From: Paraburkholderia xenovorans LB400
GTDB lineage: Bacteria > Pseudomonadota > Gammaproteobacteria > Burkholderiales > Burkholderiaceae
NCBI RefSeq assembly: GCF_000013645.1
Contig: NC_007951.1
Span: 620,001 to 684,000 of the forward strand
DNA: 64,000 bases
Direction of reading: 5' to 3'
Shown: positions 27,935-36,017 of the stretch, in pieces
Layout of the letters: each line of letters begins with the position of its first letter
Numbering within the stretch: position 1 is the stretch's first letter
Notes under the pieces: generated by a model
Told to the model about the DNA's origin: nothing
The model's database searches: none
Seen by the model: the letters and a program-made list of their open reading frames with translations, nothing else
Position numbers and translations under genes: made by a program

Positions 27935-28537
27935 ATGGACAACACGCTCACTGGAATTGGAACGATCGCCATGAACGATTTTTCGTCCGTTCAGATTGGC
28001 CGGCGCGGCGCCGTGCAGATGCCGCGTCCGGCGCCCATGCATATCGTGTTGTTCGGCGCGGGACACGTCGGGCATGCGTTGATCAAGCTGCTTGGCAGCT
28101 TGCCGTGCGTCGTCCAGTGGGTGGACGAGCGCGATGAACTGTTCCCCGACGAAACACCCGCCAACGTGCAGATCGAGGCGACCGACACGCCGGATGCGAT
28201 CGTCGACGCGGTGCCGCCCGGCGCATATTTTCTCGTGATGACGCATCACCACGCGCTCGATTTCTCGCTCGCCGCGCGCATCATGCGGCGGCGCGATTTC
28301 ACCTACTTCGGCATGATCGGTTCGAAGACGAAGCGCGTGAAATTCGAGCGGCGTTTGCTCGATCGGGGCGTCGATCCGGACCGGCTCGTGGAGATGACGT
28401 GTCCGATCGGCGTGGCCGGTATCGTCGACAAGGCGCCTGCGGCGATCGCCGTCGCGGTTTGCGCGGAGTTGCTGCAGATCCGTACGCGGCAGATGGTGGC
28501 GCAGGCCGCCACGCAGAAGCTCTACGCGAGCGTTTGA
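27935..28537 (+). CDS. xdhC: Short XdhC-like protein (Rossmann domain only)
   Basis: XdhC inserts the sulfurated molybdenum cofactor into xanthine dehydrogenase. This version has 200 residues, whereas usual XdhC proteins are around 300. Only the C-terminal Rossmann part is present: HIVLFGAGHVGHALIKLLG, VQWVDERDELFP, PPGAYFLVMTHHHALDFSL, YFGMIGSKTKR and CPIGVAGI. The N-terminal CoxI/XdhC domain, which holds the conserved cofactor-region cysteines, is replaced by ~34 unrelated residues. A full-length copy elsewhere, or a divergent mechanism, would be needed. Confidence 0.75.
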   Translation: MDNTLTGIGTIAMNDFSSVQIGRRGAVQMPRPAPMHIVLFGAGHVGHALIKLLGSLPCVVQWVDERDELFPDETPANVQIEATDTPDAIVDAVPPGAYFLVMTHHHALDFSLAARIMRRRDFTYFGMIGSKTKRVKFERRLLDRGVDPDRLVEMTCPIGVAGIVDKAPAAIAVAVCAELLQIRTRQMVAQAATQKLYASV

Positions 28538-28618
28538 AGAACAACGGCAGAAATTAGCCAGCCGGCACGAGGCGCTCAAGCGGCGCCCGCCGAACTGCAA
28601 ACCTGAATGTCATCCCGC

Positions 28619-29599
28619 TCAACCCGTCGCGGCTGACCTTTCCTTTTGCGGCGCCCGCTTCGCGCGCCGCACCTTCTGCGCGACCAGTCCGTCCGACACC
28701 CTGGACATCAGTGCGCGCAGCCAGCCGACATCGCTCGGCCTATCCGGTTGCGGATGCCACAGCTGATAGCACTTGATGCGCGGAAACGGAATCGGCACCT
28801 CGACCACCGCGAGCGGCAGCATGTCCGCGTAGTGCATCGCGAAACGGCGTGTCGTCGTGAAGATCAGGTCGGATTGCAGCAGCGTCTGCGGCACCAGCCC
28901 GAAGTAGGGCAGCGTGGCGACGATACGGCGTTCGGCGCGAGCCCGCGCAAAGCCCATGTCGATGGCGCCGCTGCTCGCGCCGCTATACGGCGTTGGCGCG
29001 AGATGCGGCGCGGCGAGATACGCTTCGCGCGTAAGCGGCACGCGCGTCAACGGATGATCGGCGCGCATCATGCACACCACGGTATCGGAGAACAGGTCGC
29101 TGCGTTCGAAGCGCGGCTCGGGCTTCGGCCAGTTGCCGATCACCAGATCGAGTTCGCCGGCATCGAGCGCGGCGCAATGATCGAGCATCGGACTCAGCGA
29201 ATCGATTTCGAGCCGCGCGTGCGGCGCCGCCTCGCGAAACTGCGCGATCACGGTAGGCATGAAGAAGTCGTTCAGATAATCCGGCGCGGCGACGCGAAAG
29301 GTGCGGCGCGAGCGGCCGGGATCGAAGTCGCCATGCGGCGTCGCGACGAAATCGACTTCGCGCAGCACGCGTTGCGCGGAGGCGAGCAGCGATTCTCCGT
29401 ATTCGGTGGGCACCATGCCCGACTTGCCGCGCACGAGAATCGGGTCGTTCAGCGTCTCGCGCAGTTTGCGCAGCGCGGTGCTGATAGCCGGCTGGGTCTG
29501 ATTCAGGCGCAGCGCGGTCTGCGTGACGCTGCGCTCGACCAGCAGCGTGCGCAGCACGCGCACGAGCCAGATATCGAGGGAGGCGGCGGTGTCGTCCAT
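28619..29599 (-). CDS. LysR-family transcriptional regulator
   Basis: DNA-binding regulator of 326 residues. The N-terminal helix-turn-helix (about residues 10-65) reads LVRVLRTLLVERSVTQTALR then QPAISTALRKLRE. The substrate-binding domain follows from about residue 95 and shows the PBP2 style of the NodD/LinR-like group. The start at MDDTAASL is the natural LysR N-terminus; a longer open frame upstream is out of register with the family. It converges on xdhC and its target is not evident; the nearest gene in the same direction is the isomerase-like gene upstream. Confidence 0.88.
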   Translation of the reverse strand: MDDTAASLDIWLVRVLRTLLVERSVTQTALRLNQTQPAISTALRKLRETLNDPILVRGKSGMVPTEYGESLLASAQRVLREVDFVATPHGDFDPGRSRRTFRVAAPDYLNDFFMPTVIAQFREAAPHARLEIDSLSPMLDHCAALDAGELDLVIGNWPKPEPRFERSDLFSDTVVCMMRADHPLTRVPLTREAYLAAPHLAPTPYSGASSGAIDMGFARARAERRIVATLPYFGLVPQTLLQSDLIFTTTRRFAMHYADMLPLAVVEVPIPFPRIKCYQLWHPQPDRPSDVGWLRALMSRVSDGLVAQKVRRAKRAPQKERSAATG

Positions 29600-29844
29600 G
29601 ATTTGAGCGAGGCGGGCAAACGGATCGGATCCGATGAAGCGCCGTGCGGCGCCGCCCGCGAGACGGCTCGGGAGAGCGGGGCGCCGGCGCGCACGGCGCA
29701 AAGGACATAACCTTAGGCCCGATTGCGGTGTAGCGGCATAGCGGGCACGGTATGGCCGGCATCAGCAGGACCATTTCGCCCTGACAAACGCGCCAGGGTG
29801 CCGCGCGGGACGCGCCTCACGCCTGCTTCAGGCTTCCGTGTCGC

Positions 29845-30495
29845 CTACGTCTGCGAATCCACGAGTCCGGACGGCAGCGTGCTGATCCGTTTGACTTCTT
29901 TCGATTCGAGCCAGTTCGGCGTGCGGGCGCAGTACAGCACCATAGGCAGCGCGTCTTCGCCCCAGAACAACTGATCGTTCAGACGGAAGGTCGGCACGCC
30001 GTAGACACCCAGGCCGATCGCGTCCGCCGTGTTGCGCTGCAGTTGCGCCTTCACTTCCGGATCCTTGATGAGTTCCGGGCCCTCGGGCAGGCCGACGCGC
30101 TCGCACAGTTCCGCAAAGGCCTCGTTCGTGGACGGATCGCGGCCTTCGCGCCAGATGAAGCGGAAAATCTCGCGCACGAAATTGACGTCGCCGTTCGCGG
30201 CGGTGGCGAGCAACAGGGGCTTCATGGAATCGAACGGATGAGCCGGCGGCATCCTGTACGGAATGCCGAGCTGTTCCGCGCGAAACAGCGCGTGCCGGTA
30301 CATGAAGGTGCGCTTCGAGGGCACGCCGTAAGCCGGCCGCTGCCCCCAGTGACGATAGAGGTCGTTCAGCACGACCGGCGTGAACACGAAGTCGAAGCCC
30401 GGCCATTTGTCATGTTGCTCGAGCAACAGGTACGTGAACGGCGAGACAAAGTCGTAAAACCACAGCGGTTGTCTGGCGTCGATGCCAACGGTCAT
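29845..30495 (-). CDS. DsbA-family 2-hydroxychromene-2-carboxylate isomerase-like protein
   Basis: Thioredoxin/GST-kappa fold protein of 216 residues. WFYDFVSPFTYLLLEQ at the N-terminus has the S-P-F/Y motif with the conserved serine of HCCA isomerases in place of the CxxC of true DsbA. Late motifs GLGVYGVPTFRLNDQLFWG and CARTPNWLESKEV also fit. The enzyme class uses glutathione to isomerise hydroxychromene-carboxylates in naphthalene-type degradation, but no such pathway is nearby, so the substrate is unknown. Confidence 0.82.
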   Translation of the reverse strand: MTVGIDARQPLWFYDFVSPFTYLLLEQHDKWPGFDFVFTPVVLNDLYRHWGQRPAYGVPSKRTFMYRHALFRAEQLGIPYRMPPAHPFDSMKPLLLATAANGDVNFVREIFRFIWREGRDPSTNEAFAELCERVGLPEGPELIKDPEVKAQLQRNTADAIGLGVYGVPTFRLNDQLFWGEDALPMVLYCARTPNWLESKEVKRISTLPSGLVDSQT

Positions 30496-30598
30496 AAATG
30501 TCTCCCGGATTGCTGGTCCGAACGGCGCGTCTGCTAAACCGTCGAAATTGTAATGATCTTACGCGGTGCGGTCGCGGCTTGCACCCGTCAATAACCCG

Positions 30599-32083
30599 TC
30601 AATATGGTTTCGCGGCGCCGCCGTTGGGCGTTTCGCCGATTTCAGCCGCTTCGTTCGCGGCGGACGGCGCGGGCGGAGCGCCGGCTTCGCCGGGCCCGTT
30701 GCCCGTGCCTTGCGTTTCATTCCCGGCGCCGTCGCGCTGCGTCTCGCGCGGCTGCGTGAGACGCTGGCGCACGAAGCCGATGTGCTCGCGCAGCACGTAA
30801 AACTGATCGGCGTAGGCGAGCGGCATCTTCAGACCGTTGACGGATTCCTCGATAGCGTCGAGCCGTTCGAGCAGCGACGCGCGTTCGGTGGGCGAATGGT
30901 CGCTGAGCGCGCTGCGTTCGATCGCGATCAGCGCGCCGTACCAGCGATAGATGCGCGATTTCACCCGCCATGCATACAGCGACGGCACGAGACGCAAGGC
31001 CGGCACCAGCAGCACGATCAGCGGCACCACGACCACCAGCAGCCGGTCGGCGAGACTCGCGAGCCAGAACGGCAGGATCCGGTAGAGGAAGCTCTTGCCC
31101 GACTTGTAGTAGCGCGCGGCGTCGTCGCTGATCGGGAAATCGTGCGCGAGCGGCGCGGGGAATTCGCCGGCGCGCTGCAGGATGTTCGCCTTGCCGTGCA
31201 CCTCGCGCGCGGCCTCGATCAACAGATCGGACAGCGCGGGATGCAGCGAGTCGCGCGCCACCAGCTCGGCGGTCGGCGCCACCATATGAATCGGCGCGGC
31301 CGGCAGATTCTTGCCGAGGTCGAACGCGCCCATGGGCATCGTGAGCTGGGTCAGATAGGGAAAGCGGCGCGTGTAGGCGTCGGCCTGCGAGAAATCGTAG
31401 AACTGCACGTTCGGCGTGCGGTAGAGCTTGCCCATCACAGCCGGTTGCGCCGAATCGCCGGCGAGGAACGCCGCGTCGACCTTGCCGGAGACGAGTGCGC
31501 TGGCGGCGTCGTCGCCCGAGAGCGGCAGCAGCCGGGTCGCGCCGCCCGGCACGATGCCGTTGGCCTTGAGGAGCGCGAGCGCCAGCTCGCGCGTGCCACT
31601 GCCTTCGGCGCCGACCGCGAGCCGCTCGCCCTTGAATTCGGAGAGCCGCGTGACGGTCGGGCCGTGATAGAAGATCGCGAGCGGCACATAGGCCACGCTG
31701 CCGAGCGACATGAGACCTCGGGCTGCCGGGCCGGGCGCGACGCCGTCCTGCACGAAGCCGACATCCACGTTCGACTTCGGATCGGACAGGCGCTTGAGAT
31801 TCTGCAGCGAGCCTTCCGAGGACAGCACATTCAGCGTGATGCGGTTGCGCGCCAGAATCTCCTTGTACTTCTGCGCCGCGTTCCAGAAGGTGCTGCCTTC
31901 CGGGCCGGCGCTGATTGTCAGCGTGTTGGGCGGTGCCGGCTGGATCAGACGCACGGCGACCCAGATCGCAACGGCGGCGATCAGCAGGATCGGCCCGAAC
32001 GAGACGGCGAGATCGCGCCAGGAGATCGCGACGAAACGGGCGACGAGACGGGGAGGGCTTCTGCGGCCGGTGGCAGGCTTCAT
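30599..32083 (-). CDS. TAXI-family TRAP solute receptor with C-terminal membrane segment
   Basis: Protein of 494 residues. It starts with a membrane anchor (AVSFGPILLIAAVAIWVAV), followed by a periplasmic TAXI domain: LTISAGPEGSTFWNAAQKYK, VDVGFVQDGVAPG and LAVGAEGSGTRELALALL. A second hydrophobic helix (LADRLLVVVVPLIVLLVPAL, about residue 340) and a ~120-residue cytoplasmic tail with a helical stretch follow, ending in a Gly/Pro/Ala-rich terminus. TAXI receptors normally feed a DctM/DctQ permease, but no permease gene is here. A sensing role is possible. Start ATG chosen at MKPATGRR; the frame is open for 53 codons upstream. Confidence 0.8.
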   Translation of the reverse strand: MKPATGRRSPPRLVARFVAISWRDLAVSFGPILLIAAVAIWVAVRLIQPAPPNTLTISAGPEGSTFWNAAQKYKEILARNRITLNVLSSEGSLQNLKRLSDPKSNVDVGFVQDGVAPGPAARGLMSLGSVAYVPLAIFYHGPTVTRLSEFKGERLAVGAEGSGTRELALALLKANGIVPGGATRLLPLSGDDAASALVSGKVDAAFLAGDSAQPAVMGKLYRTPNVQFYDFSQADAYTRRFPYLTQLTMPMGAFDLGKNLPAAPIHMVAPTAELVARDSLHPALSDLLIEAAREVHGKANILQRAGEFPAPLAHDFPISDDAARYYKSGKSFLYRILPFWLASLADRLLVVVVPLIVLLVPALRLVPSLYAWRVKSRIYRWYGALIAIERSALSDHSPTERASLLERLDAIEESVNGLKMPLAYADQFYVLREHIGFVRQRLTQPRETQRDGAGNETQGTGNGPGEAGAPPAPSAANEAAEIGETPNGGAAKPY

Positions 32084-32626
32084 CGGATGACGGTGGCGGC
32101 TACGGTCGAAAGTGAACAGGGACGGCGCGCTGCGGCGAATGGCGCACGAGCCGCGCGGCAGCGGGCGTCGCGCCGATGGTACCTGAGATTGCCCGCACGG
32201 CGGCACGCGCGGCGGCGGCACGCACCGACAAACCCGTAACAAATCGTGAACGCCGTGTGACAGCGGTGCGCCCGAACGCGATTCGTGCGTTCCGTTTGAC
32301 TAAACCCTTTGCGCTTCTGGCCCGGCTAGATTAAATTGTGCATCGCTGCCGCGAACTGACGTTTCGTGCAGCGCGACCCGGCAAGACACACAAGAACTGG
32401 GCGCGCTCGCGGACTTCGCGGCTTGCTGGTCTGCCGGACCGCATTGCATGCCCGTCATCGCATGCGGCAACGGCAGCCGGCTTCTCCGCCTCTCGCACAC
32501 CGTGTTGCAGCCATAGTCGGCCGTCGCTGGCCGCGCGTCTTGTCGCGCGTGTCCGCGTGGCTGCCGGAAGTCGTACGAAGCCGCTTGTATATGCGGTCCA
32601 ATGTGAAGCTAAGGAGAAGAAAAGCT
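32084..32626. other. Divergent spacer upstream of the BON-domain gene
   Basis: About 540 bp. The open frames here are GC-driven and lack ribosome sites. An AT-rich point around 32330 (GCTAGATTAAATTG) may be a -10 region for the BON gene, which would leave a leader of roughly 280 nt. No operator was identified. Confidence 0.35.
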
Positions 32627-32980
32627 ATGAAATCGGTCGGTTTTCTGAAAACGCTGGGCTCGGTCGTGGCAATGGTAGTGGCGTGCAATGTGTACGCTCA
32701 GGCAAGCGACGCAACGGCAACCGGCACGACCGCCGCGCCGGCTGCCAGCGCCAAAACGGTCAAGAAGGCGAACAGCCAGCTCGGTCGCAAGGTGCGTAGC
32801 GCGCTGGCCAAGGCGCAAGGTATCGACGTGTCCAGCATTGCCGTGCGCGCTCGCGGCGGCGCAGTGACGCTCACGGGTTCGGTGCCTGACCAAGGCCAGA
32901 TCGACGCTGCCGGCCAGGTCGCCAAGGGCGTCGCGGGCGTGACGTCGGTGTCGAACAAGCTGACCGTCATGCAGCAGTAA
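32627..32980 (+). CDS. Secreted BON-domain protein
   Basis: Periplasmic protein of 117 residues. A signal peptide (GSVVAMVVACNVYAQA, cleavage probably after VYA) is followed by an Ala/Thr-rich linker and one BON domain from about residue 50: LGRKVRSALAKAQGID, AVRARGGAVTLTGSVPDQG, AGQVAKGVAGVTSVSNKLTV. BON domains bind membranes or envelope components, and OsmY-like members respond to envelope stress. AAGGAGA before the ATG fixes the start. The gene is monocistronic with its own terminator. Confidence 0.88.
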   Translation: MKSVGFLKTLGSVVAMVVACNVYAQASDATATGTTAAPAASAKTVKKANSQLGRKVRSALAKAQGIDVSSIAVRARGGAVTLTGSVPDQGQIDAAGQVAKGVAGVTSVSNKLTVMQQ

Positions 32981-33049
32981 GCCGGCTGCGGCATCTGGCG
33001 CGGGCGGCTGCACGCCGCCATGCGCCATCGTGATGCAGGTGTGCACCAG

Positions 33050-33079
33050 GGTTCCGGCAAAAAAACCGGAGCCTTTTTT
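33050..33079 (+). terminator. Rho-independent terminator after the BON gene
   Basis: GGTTCCGG, a loop of eight A-rich bases, CCGGAGCC, then six T. One G-T pair lies in the stem. Confidence 0.85.
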
Positions 33080-33230
33080 ATTTTAATTTGCCGATTTTTG
33101 AAGCGGCGATGATGAGTCCTGGCAGTCGCCGGCAGCACGGCGGCGGCGCCGCGGCGCGACCGTGCGCTGTGACACATTACTGACGCGTTGGGAAGCGTAC
33201 TGTGATGCGTAGGGAACCGGAGTCAACGTC

Positions 33231-33479
33231 ATGGAAACCTCGCTTTTGCGCTATACCGATCTGCCTATCAGCGATCGGGCGGCTTTCGAACTGGTGTGCG
33301 CGCGACACGGTTTTGCCCCGGCGCATTTCGATATCAGTGCCTGCGCGGATCCGGACGATGCCGCGCACGAGCGCCTCGTCACCGTGCGGCGCGGCGGCTG
33401 GGCGCAGTCTTATCACGACCGTCACGGACAATGGGTACGGCAGTTCGAGGCCGACCTCACCTGCCGGTTTTTCAAATAG
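33231..33479 (+). CDS. Small conserved-type hypothetical protein
   Basis: Unknown cytoplasmic protein of 82 residues: METSLLRYTDLPISDRAAFE at the start and WAQSYHDRHGQWVRQFEADL near the end. No signal or membrane segment. GGAG lies before the ATG and the codon use is typical of the host, which argues for a real gene. It converges on the TSUP gene. Confidence 0.6.
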   Translation: METSLLRYTDLPISDRAAFELVCARHGFAPAHFDISACADPDDAAHERLVTVRRGGWAQSYHDRHGQWVRQFEADLTCRFFK

Positions 33480-33544
33480 CCGCCGCTATTCGCCGCTATT
33501 TGCCGGCCGGTTGCGCCGGCGCGCCGATATCCGTTCGCGGCGAT

Positions 33545-34333
33545 TCAGGCCAGCACGAGGCGCACGCCGACCAGCGTGAGCGTGGCGGCGAGCAGGTTGC
33601 GCAGCAGCGCATCCGGCGCGCGTGAGGACAGATAGCTGCCGATCGCGATGCCCGGCAGCGACCCCACCAGCAGCGACAACAGCATCGACCAGTCGATCGA
33701 GCCCAGCAGCCAATGACCGGCGCCCGCCAGCAGCGTGAGCGGCACTGCGTGCGCGATGTCGGAACCCACGATGCGCGTGGTCGGCAGAAGCGGATAGAGC
33801 AACAGCAACACCGTCACGCCGATGGCGCCCGCACCGACCGACGTCAGCGACACCAGCACGCCGAGCACCGCGCCGGTCAGCATGGTCAGCGCGAGCGTGC
33901 GGCCCTGGCGCGGCGTGCGTTGCTTGCGGGCGCCGAGCGCCGCGAGCTGCGGGCGAAACACCAGCGCCACCGCCGTGATCAACAACGCCGCACCGAGCAC
34001 GATCTGGATCAGGCGGCCGGCGCCCGGCGTGTCCATGCCGTAACGATGCAGCAGAATCAGCGTGAGGGTGGCGGCCGGCACGCTGCCGGCGGCGAGGCGC
34101 AGGGTGATCTGCCAGTCGACGGAGCCTTTCAGGCCGTGCACGAGCGTGCCGGTTGCCTTGGTGGCCGCCGCGTACAGCAGGTCGGTGCCGACGGCGGTGG
34201 CCGGATGCACGTTGAATAGCAGAACCAGGATCGGCGTCATCAGCGAGCCGCCGCCGACGCCCGTCAGTCCCACCAGAAAGCCGACGAACAGGCCGGAGAC
34301 GGAGTACAGCAGATCGATGTGGGGAAGAGCCAT
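33545..34333 (-). CDS. TSUP (TauE/SafE) family membrane transporter
   Basis: Inner-membrane protein of 262 residues with eight or so hydrophobic segments. The family motif GFLVGLTGVGGGSLMTPILV near the N-terminus and its repeat in the second half (GVLVSLTSVGAGAIGVTVLL) are diagnostic of TSUP carriers, which move sulfite, sulfoacetate and other organosulfur or C2 anions. The substrate is not given by context. The start is at MALPHIDLL; upstream the frame stays open for 100 codons but is Arg/Pro-rich noise. Confidence 0.88.
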   Translation of the reverse strand: MALPHIDLLYSVSGLFVGFLVGLTGVGGGSLMTPILVLLFNVHPATAVGTDLLYAAATKATGTLVHGLKGSVDWQITLRLAAGSVPAATLTLILLHRYGMDTPGAGRLIQIVLGAALLITAVALVFRPQLAALGARKQRTPRQGRTLALTMLTGAVLGVLVSLTSVGAGAIGVTVLLLLYPLLPTTRIVGSDIAHAVPLTLLAGAGHWLLGSIDWSMLLSLLVGSLPGIAIGSYLSSRAPDALLRNLLAATLTLVGVRLVLA

Positions 34334-34538
34334 TGAGCGGACCGCTGACGGTCGGGTGGGTTGGACGGAGCGGGCGGCAGGGCCCGTGCGCCTGCCTTCG
34401 ACAGTCGATGGAGGGCGGCGGGCGGGCCGCCGCGGCGCGGCGAAAGCCGCTATTGTCGCAAAACTGCTGCGTTTGCGTGCGAAGCGCTGTGCCGCGCCGC
34501 CTGCGCGCGTGGCGCCCGAACCGCCTGGCGGCGCCCGC

Positions 34539-35204
34539 TCACAGCGCCCGGCGAATTTCCACGACGCCGAATGCCGCCAGCGTGAAGCCCACGATCCGGT
34601 CGATGGCGACGCGCAGTCTGCTGCCGATCGCATGGCGCGCGAGCGAGACCACGGTGACGAGGAAGCACCACCACGCGATCGAGCCGCAAAATACGCCGCC
34701 TACCGTGGTCAGCGCAATGCTCGATGAAAACGCGCCGCGCGGGGCGAGCGTCGTGAACAGCGCGGCGAACATGATGACCGTTTGCGGATTGGTCAGCGTG
34801 AGCAGCAAAGAACTCACATAGGCGCGCAGCGCGCCGGCGCGGCCCACCTGCGCGAGCTTGCCGTTGCCGTTCGTTGTGTCGCCTGTCGGGCTCGGGCCAT
34901 TTGCCGCCTCGGCGGGCGCTTTCTGAAGCAGCGTGCGCACGCCCAGATACAACAGGAACAACCCGGCGAGCAGATGCAACGGCCGGTCATACGCGAGCAT
35001 GAACTGCGAGATGCCGACGAGGCCGAGCGCCGCGATCAGACCATAAGCCGCGTCGCCGGTCGCAATGCCGAAGCCGATCGCGAGTCCGGCGCGCGGACCG
35101 CCGGTCAGCGTGCGGCGGATGCACAGCATGCCCATCGGACCGACCGGCGCGGCAATGGCGAGCCCGACGCCCGCAGCGGTGAAGAAGAGACTGGTGGTGG
35201 ACAT
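34539..35204 (-). CDS. LysE/RhtB family amino-acid exporter
   Basis: Six-segment membrane protein of 221 residues. The N-terminal GLAIAAPVGPMGMLCIRRTL and the later LLLTLTNPQTVIMFAALF are the two defining LysE motifs. The family exports amino acids such as lysine, threonine or homoserine lactone; the substrate is not known here. A ~30-residue hydrophilic insert (AEAANGPSPTGDTTNGNGK) occupies the central cytoplasmic loop. Confidence 0.88.
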   Translation of the reverse strand: MSTTSLFFTAAGVGLAIAAPVGPMGMLCIRRTLTGGPRAGLAIGFGIATGDAAYGLIAALGLVGISQFMLAYDRPLHLLAGLFLLYLGVRTLLQKAPAEAANGPSPTGDTTNGNGKLAQVGRAGALRAYVSSLLLTLTNPQTVIMFAALFTTLAPRGAFSSSIALTTVGGVFCGSIAWWCFLVTVVSLARHAIGSRLRVAIDRIVGFTLAAFGVVEIRRAL

Positions 35205-35318
35205 GGCTATCCCGGCTCGATTGTTCTGGTTCGTCCTGCGTTTCGTGTTTTGCCGGCATGCCTGTAGCCGGCGAGCCGTTCAGCATAGCGAGACCTTCGA
35301 CAGCGAGCAAGTCCGCGC

Positions 35319-35705
35319 ATGAGCATTGGCTCGATCGATTCGATCGGATCCGCGCGCGCCGTGTTGCCGGCGAGTCCCGGAGTATGTCTCGTGCTAAAGG
35401 GAAATACTATTTCGCGTAACTATTACGCGAATCAGGCGCAGCCGTATTTAAAGTCGGGCAATGGGATTCGTTTATTTGCGGAGCCGGATTTCAGCGATAT
35501 TCTCCGTGAACGCATTCGCGGTCGCGAGATGTTTTCAGCCGCTTCGCAATGGACGGAGTGCGGGTTTATCTCCGCTGCAATGGCGATCATGATGCCGGCC
35601 ACTGGAACGCTCTGGCCGAAGATACGGGATGTGGTGCTGCGGGATATGCCGTTCTGGATGAATACCCGCCGTGCCGCGGCGGGCCTGCTCATGCGGTCTT
35701 GCTAG
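35319..35705 (+). CDS. Doubtful hypothetical frame
   Basis: A 128-codon frame without a recognisable domain. The perfect palindrome at 35411-35431 lies inside it, base composition is lower in GC than the neighbouring genes, and another frame overlapping its second half (VRVYLRCNGDHDAGHWNALA) looks equally protein-like. It may be a decayed or frameshifted gene, or non-coding. It converges with the 46-residue gene, overlapping by 4 bases. Confidence 0.22.
   Translation: MSIGSIDSIGSARAVLPASPGVCLVLKGNTISRNYYANQAQPYLKSGNGIRLFAEPDFSDILRERIRGREMFSAASQWTECGFISAAMAIMMPATGTLWPKIRDVVLRDMPFWMNTRRAAAGLLMRSC
35411..35431. promoter_or_regulatory. Perfect 21-bp palindrome
   Basis: TTCGCGTAA-CTA-TTACGCGAA: 9-bp perfect arms with a 3-bp spacer in an AT-richer patch. 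It is suited to a dimeric regulator. The nearest likely gene starts are the divergent LysE gene (207 bp away) and whatever is encoded at 35319-35705. Confidence 0.5.
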
Positions 35706-35842
35706 TGCTTCTTTGCGGTTGCCGAGGTGCTCGGTGCGACGCGGATCGGCGGCGCGCCGGATGGCGAAGTGGCAGGAGCCGGCTTCTTCGCCTGCTTCGG
35801 TTTCTTCGCTTCGCGGTTACTGCGCATTTGACCTTTTGCCAT
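35702..35842 (-). CDS. 46-residue basic protein
   Basis: A small gene read on the minus strand: MAKGQMRSNREAKKPKQAKK, then a Pro/Ala/Ser-rich middle (PAPATSPSGAPPIRVAPSTS) and an end in ATAKKH. GGGGAG lies eight bases before the ATG. Such short lysine-rich proteins beginning MAKGQMRSNREAKKPK are common in Burkholderiales by my recollection; their function is unknown, with nucleic-acid or ribosome association a guess from the charge. Confidence 0.7.
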   Translation of the reverse strand: MAKGQMRSNREAKKPKQAKKPAPATSPSGAPPIRVAPSTSATAKKH

Positions 35843-36017
35843 GATGGACTCCCCAATTGGCGGTTATTGCTCCGCATAGGAGCAGTTCGCTAGTGTGCGC
35901 CTCTTTTGTCCGCGCGGGCAAACAATCTGGATGTTCGCGTTTGCTCGCAACGGTGGCCGCCCGCGTCGAAATGGCGGCGTAAATTGAACGCCGCGCATCG
36001 TACGTCGGGCGCGTGGC

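Noticed and set aside
35549..35893. 114-codon plus-strand frame overlapping the doubtful hypothetical gene and the 46-residue gene
   Set aside because: It runs antisense through the well-supported 46-residue gene and becomes Leu/Arg-rich noise at the end; part of it may be a frameshift remnant but it cannot be supported as a gene.
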